Shown: positions 53,002 to 61,446 of the stretch, piece by piece | Layout of the letters: every line of letters starts with the position of its first letter | Position numbering within the stretch: the stretch's first letter is position 1 | NCBI GenBank assembly: GCA_018261735.1 | Contig: JAGTRM010000004.1 | Span: forward strand, 1-64,000 | Direction of reading: 5' to 3' | Source of the DNA: Pseudomonadota bacterium | Lineage (GTDB): Bacteria > Pseudomonadota > Gammaproteobacteria > Burkholderiales > Chitinibacteraceae | DNA length: 64,000 bases | Position numbers and translations under genes: made by a program | The notes under the pieces: generated by a model | What the model saw: the letters and a program-made list of their open reading frames with translations, nothing else | Told to the model about the DNA's origin: nothing | Database searches by the model: none

Positions 53002-53430
53002 ATGAAAATCAGTGCCCGTAATGTTTTTACCGGCAAGATTTCCGCTATTCAGAATGGCCCGGTCAGTACCGAAGTTGAAGTCACTGTCGCGGGCGGCGAC
53101 AAGATCATTGCCGTGGTTACCCATACCAGCGCAACTACGCTTAGTCTGGCTGTTGGCAAGGATGTCACCGCACTGGTCAAGGCTTCTTCCGTTCTGGTCA
53201 TGACCGATGGTGCTGGTATTCGCCTTTCTGCCCGCAACTGCCTGGCTGGCACCGTATCCAAAGTCACCAAGGGTGCGGTGAATACCGAAGTGGCCATCAA
53301 GCTGGCCGGCGGTGGTGAAATTCACGCCATCATTACGCACGGTTCCGAAGTGGAACTTGGCCTGAAGGAAGGCGTACCGGCTACCGCCGTATTCAAGGCC
53401 CCGAGCGTGATTCTTGGTGTGCCGGCCTGA
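53002..53430 (+). CDS. mop: Di-Mop molbindin (molybdate storage/homeostasis protein)
   Basis: 142 residues, two Mop domains in tandem. The first starts MKISARNVFTGKI and the second at RLSARNCLAGTV; both have the NxEV segment and finish with the ASSV/APSVIL strand. Molbindins of this kind assemble into rings that hold several molybdate ions. There is no DNA-binding domain. The ATG at 53002 follows GGAGAAAAACC. It is divergent from modE and likely controlled by it. The domains closely match the two Mop repeats of the adjacent ModE, suggesting a shared origin. Confidence 0.9.
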   Translation: MKISARNVFTGKISAIQNGPVSTEVEVTVAGGDKIIAVVTHTSATTLSLAVGKDVTALVKASSVLVMTDGAGIRLSARNCLAGTVSKVTKGAVNTEVAIKLAGGGEIHAIITHGSEVELGLKEGVPATAVFKAPSVILGVPA

Positions 53431-53494
53431 GTTTCTCTCTGGTGGGTAATAAGCAGGTTTTGTGCCATAGATAATACAAGTTGCATTGATCAGG

Positions 53495-53553
53495 CAAGAG
53501 CACCATGTTTTGGTTATATTTTTATAAATATAACGATTATCTTGATGCTCTTG
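53495..53553. promoter_or_regulatory. ModE box nested in a long palindrome between convergent genes
   Basis: GGTTATAT-N8-ATATAACG (53512-53535) is nearly identical to the classical ModE operator pattern CGTTATAT-N8-ATATAACG. It is centred inside a larger palindrome whose outer arms are CAAGAGCA (53495-53502) and TGCTCTTG (53546-53553). The site lies between the 3' ends of the molbindin and second permease genes, which is odd for an operator. As RNA the palindrome could also act as a two-way transcription end, though no T-run follows. Confidence 0.6.
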
Positions 53554-53633
53554 TGCATTGATTGCGTGGGCCGGATTGATGCGTCGGTTGCAATGGATGT
53601 GGTATGTTAGATCAACGACTTGGCCCATTTTGT

Positions 53634-54341
53634 TCATTCTCTGTGCGTTGATTTTCGGCAGGAAAGCAGCCGCAGCAGGAAAAAAATTCCCAAAGATGCC
53701 ATTCCCAGCAGAATCGATAAAGCCGCTGCTCGCGGATAGTCGCCGCTGAATACCGCGTTATAGATTTCCAGCGAAAGCGTATTGGTCTTGCCGGCGATAT
53801 TGCCTCCCAGCATCAGAGTGATGCCTACTTCGCCCAGCGAGCGTCCCAATCCAAGAATCAGGCCTGTAGCCAACGCGCGACGGATGTTGGGGATCTGCAC
53901 CAGAAAGAAGATTTCAAGCTCGTTTTTGCCCAGCGTGCGAGCGACCTCCCCCAGTCTTGCAGCAACCGATTCCAAGGCGGTCTGGATGGGTTTTACTACC
54001 AGAGGCAACCCGGCTAGAAATGCCGCCAATGCCACACCATGCAAAGTGAAAATCAACTCCAGCCCCATCTGTTCCAGGCGGGTACCCAGCAAGCCGCGTC
54101 GGCCGAATAGCAGCAACAGCGCAAACCCCATGGCGATCGGCGGGAATACCAGCGGCAGTGTGACAAGGGCATCCAGTAGCCCGCGTCCGGGAAATGCCGG
54201 TCGACTGAGCAGGTAGCCCAGCAGCAAGCCGGCCACGAGGTGCAGGACCAGCGTCAGTAACGCTACCCGGATGGTCAGCCACAGCGAGAATCCAACGCCG
54301 GGATCCTGATAAATCGCCAAAAAATCAGGCAACGAGTTCAT
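53634..54341 (-). CDS. Second molybdate/tungstate-type ABC permease
   Basis: 235 residues with about five or six helices. LPLVFPPIAMGFALLLLFGRRGLLG near the middle and GLGRSLGEVGITLMLGGNIAGKTNTLSLEIY near the end match ModB-type permeases. The ATG at 54341 overlaps the preceding binding-protein stop (ATGA). No ATPase gene adjoins; ModC of the main operon is the nearest partner. Whether the cargo is molybdate or tungstate cannot be told. Confidence 0.85.
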   Translation of the reverse strand: MNSLPDFLAIYQDPGVGFSLWLTIRVALLTLVLHLVAGLLLGYLLSRPAFPGRGLLDALVTLPLVFPPIAMGFALLLLFGRRGLLGTRLEQMGLELIFTLHGVALAAFLAGLPLVVKPIQTALESVAARLGEVARTLGKNELEIFFLVQIPNIRRALATGLILGLGRSLGEVGITLMLGGNIAGKTNTLSLEIYNAVFSGDYPRAAALSILLGMASLGIFFLLRLLSCRKSTHRE

Positions 54342-55054
54342 CAAAGACCGTGTTTTTCGAGAATGTTGCGAGCAAACGGCGTGCGCAGGTATTCCGCAAA
54401 CGCTTTCACTGCAGGATCTGCTTCCCGGCTCTTGATCACGCCGCCGACAATCTTGATGGGGCCATAGCTCTGCGGATCAATTTCGATGAATCCGCCGATC
54501 TTGTCCTTGATGCCCAGTGCATCGGTGATATTGATAAACCCGGCATCCACTTCTCCGCTAAGCAGATAAGCAGAAACCTGGGGAACCGTGGAAACCACAA
54601 GCAGTTTGTTTTTTAACTGGCTCGCAAGGCCGCTTTTGCCGAGAAATTCCTCTGCAGCTTTGCCATATACCGCGTTCCTGGTATCGGGCAGGGAAATGCG
54701 CGTGAAAGTGCTATCCCGCAGGGCTTGCGGGTTTTTCAATGTTTTGCCCTTGGCATACGCCAGAACCAGCTTGCCGTCGCCCAGGGGCAGGAAGTTGGAA
54801 AAGCTTACATCGGTGGTTTTTTGCAGAAAATCCAGATCGCCGAGAATCAGTGCCACTTTTTCGGACTGCCGGGCCTGCGCCAGGACTTGCGCCATGTTGC
54901 CGTAGAACTCTTCAACCTTGTTGCCACTGGCTGATTCGTAACCTCGGGCCAGTTCAGCTATTGGGCGCTTGTAACCTGCGCCGGCAGCAATCATCAATGT
55001 TTCTGCGTGTAGCAGAGAAGACAGTGTGAGTAACAAAAAAGCGAGCTTTTTCAT
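54341..55054 (-). CDS. Second molybdate/tungstate-type binding protein
   Basis: 237 residues. The signal peptide is short (MKKLAFLLLTLSSLLHA). The mature part starts TLMIAAGAGYKRPIAELARGYE, a variant of the ModA first loop in which the usual serine is absent, then YGNMAQVLAQARQSE and AGFINITDALGI. It is divergent in sequence from the ModA at 51.2-51.9 kb, so it may prefer another oxyanion. From its start to 55261 (~205 bases) I see no gene and no clear operator. Confidence 0.83.
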   Translation of the reverse strand: MKKLAFLLLTLSSLLHAETLMIAAGAGYKRPIAELARGYESASGNKVEEFYGNMAQVLAQARQSEKVALILGDLDFLQKTTDVSFSNFLPLGDGKLVLAYAKGKTLKNPQALRDSTFTRISLPDTRNAVYGKAAEEFLGKSGLASQLKNKLLVVSTVPQVSAYLLSGEVDAGFINITDALGIKDKIGGFIEIDPQSYGPIKIVGGVIKSREADPAVKAFAEYLRTPFARNILEKHGL

Positions 55055-55261
55055 GACAAATTCCTTTGAGTTGAGCGGGCGCTGGCGAGAAAATAACGAA
55101 ACATTTGGTGCTTGTGTTTCGGGGTGGCGACACCATAACTATCGTTTTTGCTTGATCAATAACCTTGCCAAATTTTTCCGATATATACGTGTGAATATCA
55201 AGGTTGTTGATTGTTGGCCTGGTTACAAAATGATGCATTGTTGTCGGTTGAACGACATTGC

Positions 55262-55621
55262 TCAGCGGGCAATATCGGTTTCCTGTACTTCTTCTGGTTC
55301 CCCCAGTTGGGGTTTTTGCCGGCAGCCATTTTTCAGTTTGTTTTCCTGCCGCTTCTGGCGTACCCATTTGCCTGATTGCAGGCGCCAGGCAATCACTTGC
55401 TCGGAGTAGGTGGCTAGCTGATAAGCCGCGTCATCGCTGTCGAATCGTTCTTCAAACAGGGTCCAGGTATGGAAGTAGAAGCAGGTTCGATTGTCTGCTG
55501 CATAGCCTTTGATCTTGATTGCCCGGGCCGATGGTTCATCAAAACGTTCCAGGCGTATGGCGGGAACGATGTGCGAGCGGTATCGCTCGGGAGGTAAATC
55601 TGGCGAGATGTTTGTGGACAT
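55262..55621 (-). CDS. Hypothetical protein under a ModE box
   Basis: 119 residues, no signal peptide or membrane segment. I do not recognise a family. The middle part is rich in aromatic residues (CFYFHTWTLFEERF, then WRLQSGKWVRQKR), and the tail is acidic and polar. The ATG at 55621 follows AAGGAATTGCC, a fair ribosome-binding site. A strong ModE box lies 39 bases upstream, and the second molybdate-type binding protein and permease genes follow in the same direction, so it probably belongs to molybdate homeostasis or to a molybdoenzyme. Confidence 0.6.
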   Translation of the reverse strand: MSTNISPDLPPERYRSHIVPAIRLERFDEPSARAIKIKGYAADNRTCFYFHTWTLFEERFDSDDAAYQLATYSEQVIAWRLQSGKWVRQKRQENKLKNGCRQKPQLGEPEEVQETDIAR

Positions 55622-55659
55622 GGCAATTCCTTGGATAAAGATGCGACGTATATTTCTAA

Positions 55660-55683
55660 CGCAATATCTATGCCTATATAACG
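55660..55683. promoter_or_regulatory. ModE box upstream of the hypothetical gene
   Basis: CGCAATAT-CTATGCCT-ATATAACG has the 8-8-8 layout of the classical ModE operator, with the right arm perfect and the left arm 6 of 8. The spacer also ends in GCCT. It lies 39 bases before the hypothetical gene on the minus strand and 145 bases before tamA on the plus strand; control of the former is more likely. Confidence 0.65.
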
Positions 55684-55827
55684 ACTTGGTGGCGCTGGAA
55701 CGTGTATCACCCTTTGTAGAGATAAGGAAGAATCCGCCCCCGTTCTTTGCATGACCCGGTCTTTTTCGTGCTGATCGCGATACAACCTGGTGTAAAGTAC
55801 AGAACGAGTGAATCCACGATACCGCCC

Positions 55828-57576
55828 ATGAAGCTGCGTTTGTTTGCCGCGCTCTGTTCGATGGTGCTTGGCGTGCTGCCTGCTGCGGCGGCCGAGCCTT
55901 TTCGCTATGCCCTCGATATCGAAGCGCCGGCCGAGATCAAATCCCTGTTGTTGCAATATCTGGATGTGGTGCGCTTGCGTGCTTCGGAGCGCATGTCTGC
56001 CGAGCAACTGTCACGCCTGGTGGATGCCACGCCGGATGAAGCTACCCGGCTGCTGGAAACGGAGGGCTACTTTGCCCCGCAGATTACGCTGACCTATCGG
56101 CAGGATAAGGCTATGCCGCATGTCCTGTTGACGGTGGTGCCGGGCAAGCCGGTGCGTGTTGGCAAGGTGCAGTTTGTGGTGTCCGGCGCTATTGCCGATA
56201 ACCAGCCTCTGCGGGAACAAGTGCAGGCGCAAATTCTGGCGGCCTGGACTTTGCCGCAAGGCGATATTTTCAAGCAGAAAGAATGGGATGAGGTCAAGAA
56301 GCGCAGCCTGAGCCTGTTGCAGGAAAAAGGTTACGCGGCGGCAAGCATCGCGAGCAGCGAAGCGCGAATCGATCCGGCCGCGCAATCGGCCGAACTGCAA
56401 CTGGAACTGGATAGTGGCGCGGCATACCGTTTCGGCTCGTTGAACATCAACGGGCTGAAGCATTACCCGGAATCCCTGGTGCGCGATCAGGCGACCTTTG
56501 TGCCCGGGGATAGCTACCGGCGCTCCGATCTGGTCGATATGCAAAACCGGCTGCATGATTTGCCACATTTTTCCCTGGTCGTGATGGACCCTGAACTGTC
56601 GCCGGAACCGCCTTACGAGGCGTCCGTGCGCATCGATGTGCAGGAAGCCCCGCGCCACAAGGTGACCACCGGCCTGGGTTACAGCACCAACACCGGGATC
56701 AAGTCTGAACTGGGTTACCGTTTTCTCAACCTGGCCAATCGCGGCTGGATTTCCGAAAGCAAGTTGCGGCTGGAGCAATTCGAGCAGGCGGCTGAAACCT
56801 CGGTGACTTTGCCGCGCTTGGGTGCGGGTTATGAGCACCGGGCGAGCATGGGTTATCTGCGCAGCGATGTGCAGAATCTGCTCTCGCACACCTGGCGTGC
56901 GGGTATTTCCCGTCAGCATGAGGATTTTCATCTCACCCGGATCTGGTCGCTGGAATACCTGGCCGAACAGCGCGAACTGGAAGACGGCACTCAGGAAAAT
57001 CCCCGCTCTCTGGCATTGAAGTTTCAATGGCTGCGGCGCGATGTCGACGATATCCGCAATCCGCGCCGAGGGAATTTGCTGCAATTGGTGGCGGGCGGCG
57101 CGCATGAAAAGCTGCTGTCCGATGCCAGCTTCCTGCATCTGTATGGTCGCGGCGTACGCTACTGGCCGATGGGGCCCCAGGGAGTATTGATCGCCCGTGC
57201 CGAGATGGGCCAGACCTTTGCCAATGAAGAGGCCGATGTGCCGAGCGATTGGCTGTTCCGTGCCGGCGGCGCCGGCAGCGTGCGCGGTTACGATTACCAG
57301 AGCCTGGGCGTGGAATCGGGCGGCTCGATTGTGCCGGGGCGCGTGCTGGCAACGGCTTCGATTGAATACCAGATTCCGGTTTATAAGGATTGGCGCGCTG
57401 CCGTTTTTGTCGATCATGGCAGCGCAGCCGGGCGCTGGGCCGATTGGCACGGCAAGACGGGCGCGGGCGTGGGCGCGCGCTGGGTCAGCCCGGTGGGCGT
57501 GCTGGGGCTGGATCTGGCCCGCGCCATTGAAGACCGGAAGTGGCGCTTGCATGTGGCGCTGGGGTTGGCGTTCTGA
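55828..57576 (+). CDS. tamA: Translocation and assembly module outer-membrane protein TamA
   Basis: 582 residues, the usual TamA length. The signal peptide (MKLRLFAALCSMVLG to AAAAE) is followed by three POTRA domains (about 25-270) and a C-terminal Omp85-type barrel (about 280-582) with the lid-lock motif region VRGYDYQSLG and a final phenylalanine. TamA works with TamB in moving proteins or lipids to the outer membrane. The ATG at 55828 gives the signal sequence; 27 further upstream codons are not needed. The stop overlaps the tamB start (TGATG). Confidence 0.93.
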   Translation: MKLRLFAALCSMVLGVLPAAAAEPFRYALDIEAPAEIKSLLLQYLDVVRLRASERMSAEQLSRLVDATPDEATRLLETEGYFAPQITLTYRQDKAMPHVLLTVVPGKPVRVGKVQFVVSGAIADNQPLREQVQAQILAAWTLPQGDIFKQKEWDEVKKRSLSLLQEKGYAAASIASSEARIDPAAQSAELQLELDSGAAYRFGSLNINGLKHYPESLVRDQATFVPGDSYRRSDLVDMQNRLHDLPHFSLVVMDPELSPEPPYEASVRIDVQEAPRHKVTTGLGYSTNTGIKSELGYRFLNLANRGWISESKLRLEQFEQAAETSVTLPRLGAGYEHRASMGYLRSDVQNLLSHTWRAGISRQHEDFHLTRIWSLEYLAEQRELEDGTQENPRSLALKFQWLRRDVDDIRNPRRGNLLQLVAGGAHEKLLSDASFLHLYGRGVRYWPMGPQGVLIARAEMGQTFANEEADVPSDWLFRAGGAGSVRGYDYQSLGVESGGSIVPGRVLATASIEYQIPVYKDWRAAVFVDHGSAAGRWADWHGKTGAGVGARWVSPVGVLGLDLARAIEDRKWRLHVALGLAF

Positions 57577-60500
57577 TGATGGATCAATCCGGAAAAACTC
57601 CTGCCCTTCCTCCGCGCCGCAAGGCGTTGCGTTACCTGGCATGGGGCGCACTCCTGCTGTTGCTGCCCTTGTTGCTTCTGGCTGTAGCCTTGTTCGCGCT
57701 CGATACGCCCAGCGGCCACCGCTGGTTGCAGCTGCAGATCAATCGCAGCAGTGTGGTGCAGTTGGCGAGCATCGAAGGCTCGCTCTGGAATTCGCTGACG
57801 CTGCGTGACGTCAAGCTCGACAGCGCCGATGTCCATCTCGATATCGACCGGATCGAACTCGACTGGCAACCGCGGGCGCTGTTGCAGGGACGGGTGCAAC
57901 TGGCCGCACTCAAGCTCGGGCGCGTTGATCTGACTCTCAAGCCCACGCCGCCGGATCGACCGCCCAGCGTGCCGCCACTGGATTTGCGCTTGCCGCTGGC
58001 AATCGTAGTGGACAAGGCGCAGATCGGCTCTTTGCACCTGGTGCAGCCGGCATTGGCGTTTTCGGCGATCCGGTTCAGTTTTTCCAGCGATGGCCGGCAG
58101 CATCGTTTTGAACTGGCGCAATTGGTTTCAGCGCAGGGGAAAAGCGAAGCCAGTCTGGCCGTGGATGGCAAGGCGCCATTTGCCAGCAGCGGGTCCTTTA
58201 CTTTTGAAGGAGAAGTCGAGGAGCGCCGTATCGATGCACAGGGGGCATTCAAAGGGGCGCTGCGCGATTTGCAATTGACCGGCCAACTGGAAAGCCCGGG
58301 GGCCAAGAGTGTGATCGATGCGCGTCTGGACCTGTTTGCCCCGTATGCCTACCAGATGCTGCGCGAAGGTCGGGTAACGCTGGATGGCATCAATCCGGCG
58401 CGGTTGCTGCCGGGCCTGCCGCAGGCCGAGTTGGATATCCGGCTTGATCTGCATTCAACCGGGGCGCAATCGGCGAGCGGCGCGCTGCAAATCGTCAACC
58501 ATCGACCCGGCGCGCTCAACGCCCAGTTGATTCCAGTGGGGCAGCTCGATACGCAACTGGCATATGCCGGAGAGCAGCTGCAGTTTTCCGGATTACGAGC
58601 CACGGTGGGGGCAGGAAAAATCCAGGGTCAGGGCACGATAGGCCGGGGCAAGCTGGGGATGGAACTGGATATCGCCGCGCTTGATCTGGCGCGCCTGTGG
58701 AACCGGCAACCGGCGACTGCGCTGAGCGGAAAAATCGCGCTGAACGGGCCGTGGCTGGCGCCGGATATCCGCGCCGATCTGGCCGATGCAGCGCGCCGCA
58801 CGCGTTTGCAGGCCGATCTGGGCTGGCTCAATCCGCAGAAAGAGCGGCGCCTGCAGATTCGCCAGGCACAGCTGCAGCGTGGCTCAAGCAAGCTGAGCGG
58901 CTCGGGAGAATTGAACCTGCAGGGCAAGCTCGATTTCAAGCTGGCGGGCGAGTTTACCCGCGTCAATCCGGCCGAGTTTGCCGCCGTGCCGGTGGGGCAG
59001 CTTTCCGGCACGTTCAAAAGCGAGGGCTATCTGCAGCCGCGCCCGGCGTTGGCGCTGGATTACCGCTTGAGCGACAGCCGCTTCAATGGCGAAACGCTGC
59101 AGGGGCAGGGCCGGTTGCGGTTGGAAAACCAGCGTCTTGCCGATGCCAATCTGTGGTTGATGCTCGGTCGCAACCGGGTGGATGCGCATGGCGCGCTCGG
59201 TGCGAAAAACGATGTGTTGCAAGCCAGGCTCGATTGGCCTGCGCTGCGCAGTCTGGGGAAAGGTTTTTCCGGCAGCGCCGTAGGTTCCGTGCGCATTTCC
59301 GGTGCTTTGGCCGATCCCGCCATCGATGGGCAGCTGAATCTGGCCGATCTGGTTACACCGCTCGGGATTGCGGTGAAGGGCGCGCGTGTCGAGGCGCACC
59401 TGCAACAGGGCATGCAGGCCCCTTTGCGCTTGCGCCTGGATGCCACGCGCTGGCAGCAGGGCGATCTCGTGCTGGATAAGGTCCTGGCGCAGGTGGATGG
59501 CTCTCGCAGCCAGCACAGCGCCAGCGTATCGGTGAGCGGCAAAGCCGGCGCGCGGCCTGTCGAACTGCAGGCGCAATTCGATGGGGGACTCGATGCCGGC
59601 TGGTACTGGAAAGGTACTCTGCGCCAGTTAAGCTTGCTCGGCCCGCAACCTCTGCGCCTGCTGGCACCCACGACGCTGGAAGCGGGATCGCAGCGCGTCA
59701 GCCTGGGCGATTCGCGCTGGTCGCTGGGCAAGGCGCAAGTCAACCTGCAGCGCACCGTCTGGCAGCCCGGCCAGCTGGAAACCGCTGGCAAGCTTAGCCA
59801 GTTGCCGCTGGCGGACTGGTTGAAGCTGGCCGGTGCCAGCGATTACTCGTCCGATCTGATACTGGGCGGCAATTGGCAGCTGCAGCTTGGGCAGAATCTG
59901 CGTGATCTGAATGGCACTATCAATCTGGTGCGCGAAAGTGGCGATAGCCTCTGGCGCGGCCCGGTCGGCAATCGCATCCCGTTCGAGTTGCGCGAAGCCA
60001 GTGCGCAGATCAAGGCCGTGCATAACCGTATCGACCTGAGCGGCGTGGTGCGCTCGGCGCGCTATGGCCATGTCACGGTTAATGGTGACACACGGTTTGA
60101 TCCGGCCAGCGGGCAAATTCTTGAGGGCGCGCCGATCAACCTGCAGGCACGCGGCGAGCTGCCGCAACTGGCGGCGCTTAATCCGCTGCTTGGGCCAGAC
60201 CTGCAACTGGGCGGGCGGCTCAATTTTGACGTGCGCCGCAGCGGTACGCTGAAGGCCATGAGCTTGTCGGGCGCGGTGAATGGCGACGGGCTGAGTATTC
60301 GCGATCTGGCCTCGGGTCTTTCCCTGCACGATGGCCTGATCCGCCTGACTCTGGCCGATCAGCGCATCCTGTTGCAGCAGGCCACGTTCAAAGGCGGGCA
60401 AGGGGATGTGCATGCCGAGGGTGTGATCGACCTGCGCGGCGAAATACCTTCCGGGCAGGCGCAGGTCGAAGCCAATCGCCTGACCCTGTTCAGCCGTTCC

Positions 60501-61403
60501 GATCTGCTGCTGGTGCTTTCCGGCAAGGGTGACCTGACCATGCAGAAGGGTCAGATCAGCGTCAGCGGCAAACTGCGCGCCGATCAGGGTGATATCGAAT
60601 ACCGCAGTGCAGAAGTGCCGCGGCTTTCCGATGATGTGGTCGTCGTGGGGCGCGAACGGCCGGCGCCCAAGACGTTGCCCGCCTTTGCCCTGTCGGTGGA
60701 CGTGGATCTGGGCGATGATTTCCGCTTCCGCGGCTATGGCCTCGATGCCAAGCTGAACGGCTTGCTGCGACTGCGCGCGCAGCCTGCGCGGCCGTTGACG
60801 GCCAATGGCGTGGTGCGCGTCAAAGAGGGCAGTTATCGGGCTTGGGGCCAGCGCCTGGAAATCGAACGCGGCCAGTTGTCTTTCCTGGGCGCGGTCGATA
60901 ATCCAGGGCTGGATATCCTCGCCATGCGCCGCAATCAGACGGTGGAGGCCGGCGTCAACGTGCTGGGTACTGCGCTCAACCCGCGCGTGCAGCTGTATTC
61001 CGAGCCGAGCGTGCCCGATACGCAGAAACTGGCCTGGCTGCTGTTCGGCCACGGCACGGAAGGCATGGAAAAATCCGATAGCCTGCTGATGCTGCAGGCC
61101 GCGCATGCCTTGCTGGGAGGCGGCAAGCAGGGCGGGGGGCTGGAAGACGCGATTCTGGGGCAGATCGGCATCGACGAAGTTGGCATGCGCAGCGTGCGGG
61201 AAACGGACGGCAAATCCACCCAGATCGTGTCAGTGAGCAAGCAGCTCGGCCGCAATTTCCGCGTGTCGCTGGAAAAAAGCATCAATGGCTTGCGCGATGC
61301 GGTCAAGGGTACGTTGCAACTCAGCCGTACCTGGTCGCTGGTGACGCGCGTTGGCAACGATGAAAGCTCGGTGGGGGCCAGCTATACCGTGCAGTTCGAA
61401 TAG
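57576..61403 (+). CDS. tamB: Translocation and assembly module inner-membrane protein TamB
   Basis: 1275 residues, normal for TamB. The N-terminal anchor is at about residues 23-43 (WGALLLLLPLLLLAVALF), followed by a long beta-helical periplasmic groove and a DUF490 C-terminal domain with YSEPSVPDTQKLAWLLFG, LGRNFRVSLEKSI and a final YTVQFE strand. Its position directly after tamA is the standard operon. Either of two adjacent ATG codons (57576 or 57579) could be used. Confidence 0.93.
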   Translation: MMDQSGKTPALPPRRKALRYLAWGALLLLLPLLLLAVALFALDTPSGHRWLQLQINRSSVVQLASIEGSLWNSLTLRDVKLDSADVHLDIDRIELDWQPRALLQGRVQLAALKLGRVDLTLKPTPPDRPPSVPPLDLRLPLAIVVDKAQIGSLHLVQPALAFSAIRFSFSSDGRQHRFELAQLVSAQGKSEASLAVDGKAPFASSGSFTFEGEVEERRIDAQGAFKGALRDLQLTGQLESPGAKSVIDARLDLFAPYAYQMLREGRVTLDGINPARLLPGLPQAELDIRLDLHSTGAQSASGALQIVNHRPGALNAQLIPVGQLDTQLAYAGEQLQFSGLRATVGAGKIQGQGTIGRGKLGMELDIAALDLARLWNRQPATALSGKIALNGPWLAPDIRADLADAARRTRLQADLGWLNPQKERRLQIRQAQLQRGSSKLSGSGELNLQGKLDFKLAGEFTRVNPAEFAAVPVGQLSGTFKSEGYLQPRPALALDYRLSDSRFNGETLQGQGRLRLENQRLADANLWLMLGRNRVDAHGALGAKNDVLQARLDWPALRSLGKGFSGSAVGSVRISGALADPAIDGQLNLADLVTPLGIAVKGARVEAHLQQGMQAPLRLRLDATRWQQGDLVLDKVLAQVDGSRSQHSASVSVSGKAGARPVELQAQFDGGLDAGWYWKGTLRQLSLLGPQPLRLLAPTTLEAGSQRVSLGDSRWSLGKAQVNLQRTVWQPGQLETAGKLSQLPLADWLKLAGASDYSSDLILGGNWQLQLGQNLRDLNGTINLVRESGDSLWRGPVGNRIPFELREASAQIKAVHNRIDLSGVVRSARYGHVTVNGDTRFDPASGQILEGAPINLQARGELPQLAALNPLLGPDLQLGGRLNFDVRRSGTLKAMSLSGAVNGDGLSIRDLASGLSLHDGLIRLTLADQRILLQQATFKGGQGDVHAEGVIDLRGEIPSGQAQVEANRLTLFSRSDLLLVLSGKGDLTMQKGQISVSGKLRADQGDIEYRSAEVPRLSDDVVVVGRERPAPKTLPAFALSVDVDLGDDFRFRGYGLDAKLNGLLRLRAQPARPLTANGVVRVKEGSYRAWGQRLEIERGQLSFLGAVDNPGLDILAMRRNQTVEAGVNVLGTALNPRVQLYSEPSVPDTQKLAWLLFGHGTEGMEKSDSLLMLQAAHALLGGGKQGGGLEDAILGQIGIDEVGMRSVRETDGKSTQIVSVSKQLGRNFRVSLEKSINGLRDAVKGTLQLSRTWSLVTRVGNDESSVGASYTVQFE

Positions 61404-61446
61404 CAGTGGACTTCAATTCAAAAATATCGGGCAGGCAAATCTAAGC

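Noticed and set aside
53558..53749. A 63-codon plus-strand frame just after the ModE box
   Set aside because: Most of it overlaps the 3' end of the second permease gene in antisense and no good start signal is present.
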